From assembly GCA_020199775.1 (NCBI GenBank), contig JAIVJZ010000044.1:62001-126000 (forward strand): 64,000 nucleotides of DNA. The letters run 5' to 3'. The translations under genes and the position numbers were made by a program. This document shows, piece by piece, positions 55,867-63,925 of this stretch (the first letter of the stretch is position 1; every line of letters starts with the position of its first letter). The notes under the pieces are model-generated. The model was not told the origin of the DNA. It worked only from the letters and a program-made list of their open reading frames with translations, and did no database searches. The stretch is from Acidobacteriota bacterium (GTDB lineage Bacteria > Acidobacteriota > Blastocatellia > Pyrinomonadales > Pyrinomonadaceae).

Positions 55867-56155
55867 AAGTGTGCTTCTTTCGAGAAACTTGAACTGTGGG
55901 CGAACGGCCTTTAGCTTAAAACAGAACCCTCGCGGCGGCCAACCGGCCGCGCCCGTCATGCGCCCGGCGAATTTCGACTTGTCCCCGCTCCCACGGCCGA
56001 GGGCGACGGCCGGAATGCTTTCTCAAGAATGCTAAAGACGCAGGGCGGACGCCAAAATCTTTCAGCGCACACGCTCTCTGCGTCTTCGGGCTTTTTGGTC
56101 ATTCGCTCATCGGGCAGAAATCAGGCGTCTTCTGCGACGGCGGCCGCTGTCGTCG
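55867..56155. other. 289-base gap between rplO and secY
   Basis: No gene is visible. It carries arms AAAGACGCAGG (56033-56044) and CTCTGCGTCTT (near 56075-56090) that form an 11-base-pair hairpin with a long loop. No promoter was identified on either strand. The space is unusual for a gene pair that is normally nearly contiguous. Confidence 0.5.
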
Positions 56156-56647
56156 TTACTGCTGCGGCGGCGCGGCCGCGTCGGCGGCGGGACGCTTCTC
56201 GATCACTGTGACTGCGCCGCCCGCCGACTCGATCTTTTCGCGCGCGCTCTTCGTGAAGCGGTGCGCCGAGACGCGCAGGGCTTTCGAGATGTCGCCCGTG
56301 CCGAGCACCACCACGTCGCGCTTGCCTTTGGCGATCACGCCGCGTTCGTGCATCAACTCCGGCGTCACTTCCTCGTTCGCCTCGAAGCTGTTTTCCAGCG
56401 ACGCGAGACTGACCTCGATCCACTGCTTCTTGAAAATGTTGGTGAAGCCGCGTTTCGGCAGGCGACGCTGCAAGGGCATCTGGCCGCCTTCGAAACCGAT
56501 CTTGGCCGAATAGCCCGAACGCGATTTCTGACCTTTGTTGCCGCGCCCCGCCGTCTTGCCGAGACCCGAACCGGGGCCACGCCCGACGCGCTTCTTCTTG
56601 TGCGTCGAACCGGCCGGGGCGTGTAGATTATTAAGACCGATAGCCAT
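56156..56647 (-). CDS. rplO: 50S ribosomal protein uL15
   Basis: 163 residues from ATG 56647, nine bases after GAGG; a TTG two codons upstream is possible. Gly-rich start with [19 protein letters not shown] and the core [18 protein letters not shown] are typical. C-terminal Ala/Pro tail. Followed by secY at an unusual distance. Confidence 0.96.
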   Translation of the reverse strand: MAIGLNNLHAPAGSTHKKKRVGRGPGSGLGKTAGRGNKGQKSRSGYSAKIGFEGGQMPLQRRLPKRGFTNIFKKQWIEVSLASLENSFEANEEVTPELMHERGVIAKGKRDVVVLGTGDISKALRVSAHRFTKSAREKIESAGGAVTVIEKRPAADAAAPPQQ

Positions 56648-56657
56648 GATCAATACC

Positions 56658-56734
56658 TCGTGAATCGTAAATCGCGAATCGTAAATAGATTAAGACAGCT
56701 TTTTCTGTTTACGATTCACGATTCACGATTTACT
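56658..56734. repeat. TGAATCG-unit inverted repeat
   Basis: Left arm (56659-56689) of GTGAATC/GTAAATC heptamers pairs with 56706-56732. The loop is TTAAGACAGCTTTTTCTG. Between rpmD and rplO. Confidence 0.9.
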
Positions 56735-56741
56735 AATCTTC

Positions 56742-56951
56742 CTACTCAATAATTCGCAACAGGTGCGGCACTTTGGCGACGACGCCGCGCATCGAGGCGT
56801 TGTCGGGCCGCTCGACGATCTGGTTGATCTTCGTCAGCCCGATGCTCCGCACGATCTCTTTCTGCGTCTTCGGAAAGGCGATGAAGCTCCGGTAATATTG
56901 AATGCGGATCGTGCCGCCGCCGCTCGCCTGTTCTTGATTCTGCTCTGCCAT
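56742..56951 (-). CDS. rpmD: 50S ribosomal protein uL30, with N-terminal tag
   Basis: 69 residues from ATG 56951 with GAGAGGA upstream. The uL30 core (TIRIQYYRSFIAFPKTQKEI to PHLLRIIE) is complete. The first 13 residues MAEQNQEQASGGG are an extension also found on uS17 of this genome (see findings). Function in the 50S subunit is standard. Confidence 0.95.
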   Translation of the reverse strand: MAEQNQEQASGGGTIRIQYYRSFIAFPKTQKEIVRSIGLTKINQIVERPDNASMRGVVAKVPHLLRIIE

Positions 56952-56962
56952 AAATCCTCTCA

Positions 56963-57050
56963 AAGTTTCAGGTTTCAGGTTTCAGGTTTCAGGTTAAAGA
57001 CCGAACAACCTCAGCCTTGAAACTTGAAACCTGAAACTTGAAACTTAAAG
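56963..57050. repeat. TTTCAGG-unit inverted repeat
   Basis: Four perfect TTTCAGG heptamers on the left (56963-56996) face CTTGAAACCTGAAACTTGAA units on the right (57017-57047). The loop has AAAGACCG. The right arm contributes the rpsE stop codon. Confidence 0.92.
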
Positions 57051-57551
57051 TTCTTCCACCTGTTTGCCGCGCAGGCGCGCCAGTTCCATCGGGTCTTTCA
57101 TGTTCAGCAGCCCGTCGAAGGTCGCGCGCACGACGTTGTGCGGGTTGGTCGAGCCGAGCACTTTGGTGCGCACGTCGTGGACGCCCACGGCCTGCATGAT
57201 GGCGCGCACCGCGCCGCCCGCGATCACGCCCGTGCCTTCCGACGCCGGTTTCATCATCACGCGCCCCGCGCCGTACTTGCCGATCAACTGGTGCGGCAGC
57301 GTGTTGTTGATGAGCGGCACGCGGATCAAGTTCTTCTTCGCCGACTCGATGGCCTTCTTGATGGCGAGCGGCACTTCGCGCGCCTTGCCGCTGCCGAAGC
57401 CGACGTGTCCCGACTCGTCGCCGATCACGACGAGCGCGGCGAAGCTCAAGTTCTTGCCGCCCTTGACCACCTTGGTCACGCGGTTGATGCTGATCACCTG
57501 ATCCTTGAGATCAAGCCCCTGCGCTGAAATTCTCTGTCTCGGTTGTCGCAT
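57045..57551 (-). CDS. rpsE: 30S ribosomal protein uS5
   Basis: 168 residues. The S5 dsRNA-type fold has [18 protein letters not shown] and the Gly-rich loop [29 protein letters not shown] is typical. It takes part in decoding accuracy. The start overlaps the stop of rplR by one base (TAATG). The stop lies at the TTTCAGG array edge. Confidence 0.97.
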   Translation of the reverse strand: MRQPRQRISAQGLDLKDQVISINRVTKVVKGGKNLSFAALVVIGDESGHVGFGSGKAREVPLAIKKAIESAKKNLIRVPLINNTLPHQLIGKYGAGRVMMKPASEGTGVIAGGAVRAIMQAVGVHDVRTKVLGSTNPHNVVRATFDGLLNMKDPMELARLRGKQVEEL

Positions 57552-57970
57552 TACTGCTCCTGTCCTGCTGCTGCTTCGGCGGATTGCTCTGGCTGCTGCG
57601 CCGCCGCCTCACTTTTATTCAACCCGGCCTCGCGCGCGGCGTCGGCCAGAGCCTTCACGCGCCCGTGATAGCGATACCCGCCGCGGTCGAAGACGACGCT
57701 CTCAATGCCGTTCGACAAAGCGCGCTCGGCAATCGCACGACCGACGCGCGCGGCGGCGTCGATGTTCCCGCCCGTCGCACCGCGCAGGTCTTTCTCGGTC
57801 GTCGAGGCGGCGGCGATGGTGCGCCCCCGCTCGTCGTCGATGATCTGCGCGTAGATGTGGTTCAGGCTGCGGTAGATCGTCAAGCGCGGTCGCTCTGCGC
57901 TCCCCGACACCTTGCGGCGGATACGTTTATGCACCGCCCTGCGAACTTGTGCTCTGTCTTTCTGTGCCAT
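57551..57970 (-). CDS. rplR: 50S ribosomal protein uL18
   Basis: 139 residues from ATG 57970 ([20 protein letters not shown]) six bases after GGAG. The [20 protein letters not shown] core and [20 protein letters not shown] are conserved. It binds 5S rRNA. The tail (about 20 residues, Ala/Gln/Glu) is extra. Coupled to rpsE by TAATG. Confidence 0.96.
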   Translation of the reverse strand: MAQKDRAQVRRAVHKRIRRKVSGSAERPRLTIYRSLNHIYAQIIDDERGRTIAAASTTEKDLRGATGGNIDAAARVGRAIAERALSNGIESVVFDRGGYRYHGRVKALADAAREAGLNKSEAAAQQPEQSAEAAAGQEQ

Positions 57971-57979
57971 TTTAAGCTC

Positions 57980-58055
57980 CAACGATGAACGATGAACGCG
58001 GAACGATGAATGAAAAAAGGACTTGCTTCATCATTCATCGTTCCTACTTCATACT
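57980..58055. repeat. AACGATG-unit inverted repeat
   Basis: Left AACGATG, AACGATG, AACGCGG, AACGATG units are mirrored by TTCATCATTCATCGTTCC and TTCATACTT across AAAAAAGGACTTG. Between rplF and rplR; the array edge overlaps the rplF stop. Confidence 0.9.
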
Positions 58056-58615
58056 TATTTTCCCGTTTTGCCCGGACGCAGTTTCAACACCACGTCGGCG
58101 TAGCGCACGCCCTTGCCCTTGTAGGGGTCGGGCTTGCGAAGGTTGTGCATCTCGGCGGCGACCTGTCCGAGTTTCTGCTTGTCAATGCCGGAGAGCGTCA
58201 GCGTCAACTGGTACTGTTGAATCGAAGCCTTGGTCGGGACGCGCTCGCCCCGGACTTCGATGCCCTCGGGCAGCGGAAACTCGATGGGGTGCGAATAGCC
58301 GAGCGAGAAGACTATCTTCTTCGGCTGCACGTCGGCCTTGTAGCCGACGCCGACCACGTCCATCTGCTTCGTGAAGCCTTCGGTCACGCCGACGATGGCA
58401 TTGTTCGCCAGCGCGCGCGCCAGCCCGTGCCGCGCCGCGAGGTCGTCGGAGGCGCGCACGGCCTGCAACTGGTCGCCTTCCAACTGGAACGTGATGCCTT
58501 CCGGGACAGGCGTGGTCAGAGTTCCCTTCGGCCCTTTAACCGTCAACTCGCGCTCGCCGACCGTGACGGTCACGCCCGCGGGCACGGTGATAACTTTCTT
58601 TCCAATACGAGACAT
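58055..58615 (-). CDS. rplF: 50S ribosomal protein uL6
   Basis: 186 residues. Two repeated beta-alpha units with the signature [11 protein letters not shown] near the end. [18 protein letters not shown] is the conserved start, eight bases after GAGG. Located at the base of the L7/L12 stalk. Its stop codon overlaps the neighbouring array. Confidence 0.97.
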   Translation of the reverse strand: MSRIGKKVITVPAGVTVTVGERELTVKGPKGTLTTPVPEGITFQLEGDQLQAVRASDDLAARHGLARALANNAIVGVTEGFTKQMDVVGVGYKADVQPKKIVFSLGYSHPIEFPLPEGIEVRGERVPTKASIQQYQLTLTLSGIDKQKLGQVAAEMHNLRKPDPYKGKGVRYADVVLKLRPGKTGK

Positions 58616-58623
58616 AACAACCT

Positions 58624-58712
58624 CAAGGATGAACGCGGAAGGATGAACGCGGAAGGATGAAGTAAAAGCAAGTGTCTTTCATTCATCGTTCATCGTTCAT
58701 ACTTCATCGTTT
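58624..58712. repeat. AACGATG-related inverted repeat
   Basis: Left AAGGATGAACGCGG units (two copies) face TTCATCGTTCATCGTTCATA on the right; loop AAGCAAGTGTCTTTC. It overlaps the rpsH stop codon (TAAACGATG). Confidence 0.85.
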
Positions 58713-59103
58713 AGTAAATTTGTGCCAGAACTTCGCCGCCGACGTTCTCGCGGCGCGCGCGCTTGCCGCTCATGAGGCCGCGCGAAGTCGAAACGATGTT
58801 GACGCCGTAGCCGCCGAGCACCTTCGGGATTTCGCCCGAACCCATGTAGACGCGGCGGCCGGGGCGCGACACGCGCGAGAGGTGCGAGATGGACGAAGTG
58901 CCGCGCGCGTCGTAGCGCAGGAAGATGCGGATCGTGCGTTTGACGCCCTCGCCTTTGGTGACGAAGTTGTTGATGTAGCCCTCTTCTTTGAGAATGCGGG
59001 CGATCTCCAGTTTCAATTTCGACGCCGGGATGTCTACGCGCGAGTGCTTCGCTGAAATGGCGTTGCGCATCCGCGCCAGCATGTCGGCAATAGGATCAGT
59101 CAT
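58711..59103 (-). CDS. rpsH: 30S ribosomal protein uS8
   Basis: 130 residues. MTDPIADMLARMRNA start and the C-terminal signature GIVSTSRGL, here VNIVSTSRGLMSGKRAR. It binds the central domain of 16S rRNA and autoregulates the spc operon in E. coli. Position between rpsN and rplF is standard. Confidence 0.97.
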   Translation of the reverse strand: MTDPIADMLARMRNAISAKHSRVDIPASKLKLEIARILKEEGYINNFVTKGEGVKRTIRIFLRYDARGTSSISHLSRVSRPGRRVYMGSGEIPKVLGGYGVNIVSTSRGLMSGKRARRENVGGEVLAQIY

Positions 59104-59117
59104 TACACTACAGCTCC

Positions 59118-59191
59118 AGTTTACGCCGTCAGGTTTCAGCGTGCCCCTCTTTCTCTCTACTGGCGAGCAACGGGCTGACTGCTGACGGTCA
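59118..59191. repeat. TCAGC/TGACGG-type inverted repeat
   Basis: CCGTCAGGTTTCAGCG on the left faces GGCTGACTGCTGACGG on the right with mismatches and a long loop. It fills the rpsN-rpsH gap. Confidence 0.55.
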
Positions 59192-59202
59192 ATTTCTAAT
59201 AA

Positions 59203-59388
59203 TTACCAACTCGATTTGACGACGCCGGGAATCTGACCTTGCAGCGCGAGTTCGCGGAAGCAGATGCGGCACAGTTGGAACTTGCGCAAGTAGCCGCGCG
59301 GTCGGCCGCAACGCTTGCAGCGCGTGTAAGCGCGCGAGGAAAATTTCGGTGTCCGGTTCGCCTTCGCGATTAACGATTTCTTTGCCAT
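59203..59388 (-). CDS. rpsN: 30S ribosomal protein uS14, zinc-binding (type Z)
   Basis: 61 residues with Cys24, Cys27, Cys40 and Cys43, the zinc-binding short form. The start [16 protein letters not shown] follows GAGG. Four Cys and the conserved tail [11 protein letters not shown] are complete. Standard spc position after rplE. Confidence 0.97.
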   Translation of the reverse strand: MAKKSLIAKANRTPKFSSRAYTRCKRCGRPRGYLRKFQLCRICFRELALQGQIPGVVKSSW

Positions 59389-59394
59389 AAAACC

Positions 59395-59470
59395 TCAGAG
59401 GTTAGAGGTCAGAGGTCAGAGGTTAGTTTCGGTCTTCTGCCGACCTCTAACCTCTGACCTCCAACCTCTG
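59395..59470. repeat. AGAGGTC-unit inverted repeat
   Basis: Left AGAGGTTAGAGGTCAGAGGT heptamers face ACCTCTAACCTCTGACCTCC. The loop contains CGGTCTT, complement of AAGACCG. Between rplE and rpsN. Confidence 0.9.
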
Positions 59471-59472
59471 TT

Positions 59473-60015
59473 TTACTGCCTGAACGGCATGCCGAGCGCC
59501 TTGAGAAGGGCGCGCGCCTGCTCGTCATTTTTCGCGGTGGTGACGATTGAGATGTTCATCCCGCGCGTCTTGTCCACTTTGTTGAAATCAATTTCGGGGA
59601 AGATCAGTTGGTCGCGGATGCCGAGCGTGTAGTTGCCGCGCCCGTCGAACGCCTTGGGCGAGACGCCGCGGAAGTCGCGCACGCGCGGCAGGGCGACCGA
59701 GACGAAGCGGTCGAGAAACTCGTACATGCGGTCGCCGCGCAGAGTGACCATCGAGCCGATGGGCATGCCCTCGCGCAGCTTGAACGACGCGATGGACTTC
59801 TTGGCCTTCGTCGTCACCGGCTTCTGCCCCGCGATGGACGAGAGCTCGTCCGCCGCCGTGTCGATAATCTTGGAGTTGCCGATGGCCTCTCCGAGTCCCA
59901 TGTTGATGACGATCTTTTCGAGTCGCGGCGTCGCCATCGGGTTCGCGATGTTGAACTCTTTGGCGAGCGCGGGCGCGATCTCTTTCTGGTAACGCTCTTT
60001 CAGTCTTGCAGCCAT
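59473..60015 (-). CDS. rplE: 50S ribosomal protein uL5
   Basis: 180 residues. [20 protein letters not shown] start; [18 protein letters not shown] and [17 protein letters not shown] are conserved. It binds 5S rRNA and contacts P-site tRNA. Standard length. Confidence 0.97.
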   Translation of the reverse strand: MAARLKERYQKEIAPALAKEFNIANPMATPRLEKIVINMGLGEAIGNSKIIDTAADELSSIAGQKPVTTKAKKSIASFKLREGMPIGSMVTLRGDRMYEFLDRFVSVALPRVRDFRGVSPKAFDGRGNYTLGIRDQLIFPEIDFNKVDKTRGMNISIVTTAKNDEQARALLKALGMPFRQ

Positions 60016-60100
60016 TGTCTTCCACCTCTCGCGTCTGGGTCTCGCCCGCGTGACCGGCGTTTCCAGACTCTTAACGATCCACTAACTCAACTTCCGCAAA

Positions 60101-60466
60101 CTACTTCTCGACGACGCGCCCGCTCTTGGTCGCGATGCGCTGGCGCGCGCCCTCGCTGCTCTCGCCCGCGCGCACGCGCGTCGGCTTGCCCGATCCCGGG
60201 TCGATCAACTGCACGTTCGAGATGTCGATCCACGATTCCTGATCGATGATGCCGCCGCCGCGATTATTCGCCGGGTTGGCCTTCTGGTGCTTCTTGACGA
60301 TCCCCGCGCCCTCGACCTTGACTTTGCCCTTCGCCGGGGAAACTTCGAGCACGCGGCCGCGCACGGGGGCGCGCTCGCCGCCTTTAAACGTCGCCCAGCC
60401 GCGACCCGCGATCACCTGCACGATGTCGCCCTTCTTGATTTTGGTACGCTTCCTTGTGCCTGCCAT
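60101..60466 (-). CDS. rplX: 50S ribosomal protein uL24
   Basis: 121 residues. The KOW motif (KKGDIVQVIAGRGWATFKGG) initiates 50S assembly. About 10 residues longer than E. coli within the N domain. rplN ends four bases before it on the same strand. The 85 bases to rplE are ordinary, without a repeat. Confidence 0.96.
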   Translation of the reverse strand: MAGTRKRTKIKKGDIVQVIAGRGWATFKGGERAPVRGRVLEVSPAKGKVKVEGAGIVKKHQKANPANNRGGGIIDQESWIDISNVQLIDPGSGKPTRVRAGESSEGARQRIATKSGRVVEK

Positions 60467-60470
60467 TGTC

Positions 60471-60842
60471 TTAAATCACCTCCGGCGCGAGCGAAACGAT
60501 CTTCATAAAATTGAGGTCGCGCAGTTCACGCGCGACGGGGCCGAAGACGCGCGTGCCGATGGGCGTGTTGTCGTCTTTGATGAGCACCGCCGCGTTCTGG
60601 TCGAAACGGATGTAGGTGCCGTCCTTGCGGCGCACCTCTTTGCGCGTGCGCACGATGACGGCGTTATGCACCGTGCCCTTCTTGACCGCGCCGTCGGGCG
60701 CGGCCTCTTTGACGGTCACTTTGATCTTGTCGCCGAGGACGGCGTGCCGCCCCGTCGAACCGCCGATGCTCATGATCATCTCGACCCGCCGCGCGCCGGA
60801 ATTGTCCGCCACGTCCAGCGATGTCTGCATTTGAATAGCCAT
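60471..60842 (-). CDS. rplN: 50S ribosomal protein uL14
   Basis: 123 residues, standard. [20 protein letters not shown] start, [20 protein letters not shown] in the core. It is the docking site for RsfS, whose gene is at 42919-43482. Separated from rpsQ by a TCAGC-type array. Confidence 0.97.
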   Translation of the reverse strand: MAIQMQTSLDVADNSGARRVEMIMSIGGSTGRHAVLGDKIKVTVKEAAPDGAVKKGTVHNAVIVRTRKEVRRKDGTYIRFDQNAAVLIKDDNTPIGTRVFGPVARELRDLNFMKIVSLAPEVI

Positions 60843-60861
60843 TGTCTCACTCCGTTCGCGC

Positions 60862-60932
60862 TGTCAGCCGTCAGCTTTCAGCAATCAGCAAAGACAAAAA
60901 GCTGATGGCTGACGGCTGATAGCTGAAAGCTA
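60862..60932. repeat. TCAGC-heptamer inverted repeat
   Basis: Left TCAGCCGTCAGCTTTCAGCA (about 60864-60883) and then ATCAGC face GCTGATGGCTGACGGCTGAT on the right. The loop holds AAAGACA. The right edge supplies the rpsQ stop codon (TAG). Confidence 0.85.
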
Positions 60933-61361
60933 TTTTTCCGCCTTCTGCACGATCTCGACGACGCGCCAGCGTTTTCTGGCCGAGAGCGGTCTCGTTTCGA
61001 CGATCCGCACCTTGTCGCCGATGGTCGCGCCCGTCTCGTCGTGCGCCATGAACTTCGACGTGCGGCGCACGTAGCGGCGATACTTCGGGTGCTTGATCAA
61101 GCGGTCGACGCGCACCACGATGGTCTTCTCCATCTTGTCCGACGCGACGATGCCCACTTTCTCCGCGCGGCGTCCGCGCTTGCCCGCTTCGGTGCCCGAG
61201 GCGTTCCCGGCCTGCGAGTCAACGTTCGGCGCAACCTCGTGCGCGAGTGTTTCGCCCGCGTCGGTTGCGTCGGCCGCGCGCACGTCGTCGGTCGCGCTCG
61301 CCCGCTCTTCCTTCGGCGCGTCCCCGCCGCCGGTCGTCTGTTCCTGATTTTCTTCTGCCAT
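60930..61361 (-). CDS. rpsQ: 30S ribosomal protein uS17, extended N terminus
   Basis: 143 residues, against about 85 for E. coli. The core begins near residue 65 (AEKVGIVASDKMEKTIVVRV) and is complete. The acidic/Thr/Ala-rich N-terminal extension of about 65 residues opens with MAEENQEQTTGGGD, nearly the same as uL30 here. ATG 61361 is preceded by GTG and GAGG. The stop is shared with the array edge. Confidence 0.95.
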   Translation of the reverse strand: MAEENQEQTTGGGDAPKEERASATDDVRAADATDAGETLAHEVAPNVDSQAGNASGTEAGKRGRRAEKVGIVASDKMEKTIVVRVDRLIKHPKYRRYVRRTSKFMAHDETGATIGDKVRIVETRPLSARKRWRVVEIVQKAEK

Positions 61362-61370
61362 CACAAAACC

Positions 61371-61443
61371 TCGTCAATCGTCAATCGTCAATCGTGAATA
61401 GAGAAATCGGTGTTATCTATTTACGATTCACGATCCACTATTT
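61371..61443. repeat. TCAATCG/TGAATCG-unit inverted repeat
   Basis: Left GTCAATC heptamers (three copies) and GTGAATA face TTTACGATTCACGATCCACT. The loop has CGGTGTT. Between rpmC and rpsQ. Confidence 0.82.
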
Positions 61444-61447
61444 ACCT

Positions 61448-61660
61448 TCAAGCGGCCTGCTCGTTCTGCCGTTCGCTCAAGAGCGTCTGCAAACGCGCCA
61501 GCGTCCGCTTCTCCTGCCGCAGACGCTTCACCGCGTCCGTCTCGCCGAGCGCGAGTTTGAAGTTCAAACGGAACAGGGACTCTTTGATGCGCGCGGCCTC
61601 TTCCCGCAAATCCTCGTCCGACATGCCGCGCAATCTTTCCAACTCTTCGCGTTTCTTCAT
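61448..61660 (-). CDS. rpmC: 50S ribosomal protein uL29
   Basis: 70 residues; a two-helix hairpin starting MKKREELERLRGMSDEDLRE with the conserved FRLNFKLALGE. Near the exit tunnel. Only two bases separate it from the stop of rplP, so they are coupled. Confidence 0.96.
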   Translation of the reverse strand: MKKREELERLRGMSDEDLREEAARIKESLFRLNFKLALGETDAVKRLRQEKRTLARLQTLLSERQNEQAA

Positions 61661-61662
61661 GA

Positions 61663-62085
61663 CTAAACTGCGCCCCCTTCCTGCTCGGCGCGGGTGACAA
61701 ACCTCGTCTTGATCGGGAGCTTCTGCGCCGCCAGACGCATCGCCTCGCGCGCCGTCGCCTCGTCCACGCCCTCGATCTCGTAGAGGATGCGCCCCGGCTT
61801 CACCACGGCCACCCAGTATTCCGGCGCGCCCTTACCCTTGCCCATGCGCGTTTCGGCGGGCTTCTTCGTCACGGGCTTATCGGGGAACATGCGAATCCAG
61901 ATTTTGCCGCCGCGCTTGATGTGGCGCGTCATCGCGATACGAGCCGCCTCGATCTGCCGGTCGGTGATCCACGCCGGTTCCAGACATTTCAACCCGTACT
62001 CACCGAAGCTGATCTCCGCGCCGCGCGTGGCCGTCCCCGTCATGCGCCCGCGCATCTGCTTCCGGTGCTTAACTTTTTTCGGCAT
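61663..62085 (-). CDS. rplP: 50S ribosomal protein uL16
   Basis: 140 residues from ATG 62085 ([17 protein letters not shown]). [20 protein letters not shown] and [20 protein letters not shown] are standard. Needed for tRNA accommodation. A TTG-ATG pair upstream is a possible alternative start. Confidence 0.97.
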   Translation of the reverse strand: MPKKVKHRKQMRGRMTGTATRGAEISFGEYGLKCLEPAWITDRQIEAARIAMTRHIKRGGKIWIRMFPDKPVTKKPAETRMGKGKGAPEYWVAVVKPGRILYEIEGVDEATAREAMRLAAQKLPIKTRFVTRAEQEGGAV

Positions 62086-62144
62086 CAACATGATGAATGC
62101 ACCTCTACCGATCTCTTACACGAGATCACAAAATAACCTTTGAA

Positions 62145-62933
62145 CTATTGCCGGTCGCCGCGCGGACGACCGCGGTCGCCCCTATCGCCGCGATTATCGC
62201 CGCCTTCACGTTCGCGCCGCGTGCGCGGGCGACGCTCTCGCTCGCCGCGTTCGCCGCGCGGTTCGTTGATCGGATCGGTCGCGGTGCCGCGCGCCATCGC
62301 CGCTTTCGGGTCGAGAATCTCGCCGCGGTAAATCCAGACTTTGACGCCGATGGTGCCGAACGTCGTGTGCGCCGTCGCGACCCCGTAGTCGATGTCCGCG
62401 CGCAAGGTGTGGAGCGGCAGGCGACCCTGCAAGTACCACTCGCTGCGGGCGATCTCCGCGCCGTTCAGGCGGCCGCCGACCTTGACCTTGATGCCCTGCC
62501 CGCCGAACCGGAGCGTCTCTTCCACGGTCTTGCGCATAGCGCGGCGGAAGGCGATGCGCTTCTCCAGCTGCACGGCGATCTTCTCGGCCTGCAACTGCGC
62601 GTTGAGTTCCGGCTTGTGAATCTCCTGAATCGAGACGAGCACTTCGCGACCCGTGCGCGAGGCGATGTCGGCCTTGAGCTTGTCGATCTCCGCGCCTTTG
62701 CGCCCGATGATGATGCCGGGGCGTGAGGTGTAGATGATGATCTTCAAGCGGTTGGCCGCCCGCTCCACGTCAACGTGCGAGACGCCCGCGCCGTTAAAGC
62801 GCGCCTTGAGCGTCGCCTTGAGCTTCAAGTCTTCGAGGAGGTACTCGCCGTACTGTTTCTTCGCGAACCAGTGCGAGTGCCAGTCTTTGTTATAGCCGAG
62901 GCGGAAGCCGTATGGATGAACTTTCTGACCCAC
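62145..62933 (-). CDS. rpsC: 30S ribosomal protein uS3, with Arg-rich tail
   Basis: 262 residues. [20 protein letters not shown] start, KH domain with [18 protein letters not shown], and the C domain ending WIYRGEIL. The last 45 residues are Arg/Glu/Gly/Asp-rich ([15 protein letters not shown]). It binds near the mRNA entry site. The tail is longer than in E. coli. Confidence 0.97.
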   Translation of the reverse strand: MGQKVHPYGFRLGYNKDWHSHWFAKKQYGEYLLEDLKLKATLKARFNGAGVSHVDVERAANRLKIIIYTSRPGIIIGRKGAEIDKLKADIASRTGREVLVSIQEIHKPELNAQLQAEKIAVQLEKRIAFRRAMRKTVEETLRFGGQGIKVKVGGRLNGAEIARSEWYLQGRLPLHTLRADIDYGVATAHTTFGTIGVKVWIYRGEILDPKAAMARGTATDPINEPRGERGERERRPRTRREREGGDNRGDRGDRGRPRGDRQ

Positions 62934-62955
62934 TTTATTCTCCGTTCAAACTTAA

Positions 62956-63519
62956 CTATTCTTCGGTTGCCGTTTCAGTCGCGGGGGATGTGGTGGCGGC
63001 AGCGGCGGGCGTCTCGCTCGTGCCCGTGTCGGCCTGCTTCGTCGCGGCGCGTTTCGCCGGCGTCTTCGGCGCGCCGGCTTTGGCCGACAATTTCTTGCCC
63101 GGCTTGCTCGTCTTCGGCTTGCCGGCCTTCGACCCGGCGCGCTTGCCCGCCGCCAGAGCCGCCTGTTCCTCGCTCGACAAGAGGACGGTCACGTGATGGA
63201 AGTGACGCCGTTCCTTGTAGGCGCGTCCCTGCGGCGCGGGGCGCATGCGGCGACGATTCTTCGTCGGCCCCATGTCGATGAAACACGCCTTGACCCACAA
63301 ATCGTCCGGGTCGATGGCGATGTTCGCCTTCTCCGCCGCCTCGGTGGCGTTCGCCACGGCCGAACGCACGCACTTTTCGATGCCGTCCGCCGCACGCTTG
63401 TTCGTGTACTGCAACACGGCCAACGCCTCGTTGACGTTCTTGCCGCGAATCATGTCGACGACGAGTCGCGCCTTTTGCGCCGACCCCCGCAGATACTTTG
63501 CGCTCGCTCTCGCTTCCAT
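62956..63519 (-). CDS. rplV: 50S ribosomal protein uL22, with Ala/Lys-rich tail
   Basis: 187 residues from ATG 63519 (MEARASAKYLRGSAQKARLV), seven bases after GAGG. The core (110 residues) has the tunnel beta-hairpin KNRRRMRPAPQGRAYKERRH. A tail of about 75 Ala/Lys/Pro/Thr-rich residues (KPKTSKPGKK, ATKQADTGTSE) follows. Standard position between rpsS and rpsC. Confidence 0.96.
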   Translation of the reverse strand: MEARASAKYLRGSAQKARLVVDMIRGKNVNEALAVLQYTNKRAADGIEKCVRSAVANATEAAEKANIAIDPDDLWVKACFIDMGPTKNRRRMRPAPQGRAYKERRHFHHVTVLLSSEEQAALAAGKRAGSKAGKPKTSKPGKKLSAKAGAPKTPAKRAATKQADTGTSETPAAAATTSPATETATEE

Positions 63520-63529
63520 AACTAACCTC

Positions 63530-63609
63530 AACGATGAACTAGGAACGATGAACGATGAATGAAAACACCCGCTTATAATTCAGCGTTCCGCGTTCATCCT
63601 TCATCGTTT
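63530..63609. repeat. AACGATG-unit inverted repeat
   Basis: Left AACGATGAACTAGGAACGAT and the next AACGATG units face CGTTCCGCGTTCATCCTTCA and ATCGTTTA. The array fills the rpsS-rplV gap and its edge overlaps the rpsS stop (TAAACGATG). Confidence 0.9.
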
Positions 63610-63901
63610 ATCTTGCTACTTTTCCGCCCTTCTCGGCCTTCGTCCCCGAATGGCCTTTGAAGGTGCGCGTCGGCGCGAACTCGCCGAGTTTGTGTCCGAC
63701 CATGTTCTCCGTGACGTACACGGGCAGGTGGCGTTTGCCGTTATGCACGGCGAAGGTCAGGCCGACGAAGTCCGGCGAGATCGTCGAACGGCGCGACCAG
63801 GTTTTGATCGCGGGCGGCCGCGCGCCGCTTTCGCGAATCCGCTCCACCGTCTTCAACAAATAGTCGTCAATGAACGGGCCTTTTTTAACTGAACGTGCCA
63901 T
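63608..63901 (-). CDS. rpsS: 30S ribosomal protein uS19
   Basis: 97 residues: [20 protein letters not shown] start, [20 protein letters not shown] and [18 protein letters not shown] are typical. It contacts tRNA and uS13 in the 30S head. First gene of the superoperon in this window; rplB would be expected further upstream, outside it. Confidence 0.97.
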   Translation of the reverse strand: MARSVKKGPFIDDYLLKTVERIRESGARPPAIKTWSRRSTISPDFVGLTFAVHNGKRHLPVYVTENMVGHKLGEFAPTRTFKGHSGTKAEKGGKVAR

Positions 63902-63925
63902 AACGTTTCGCTTCGCTCCACTTCG

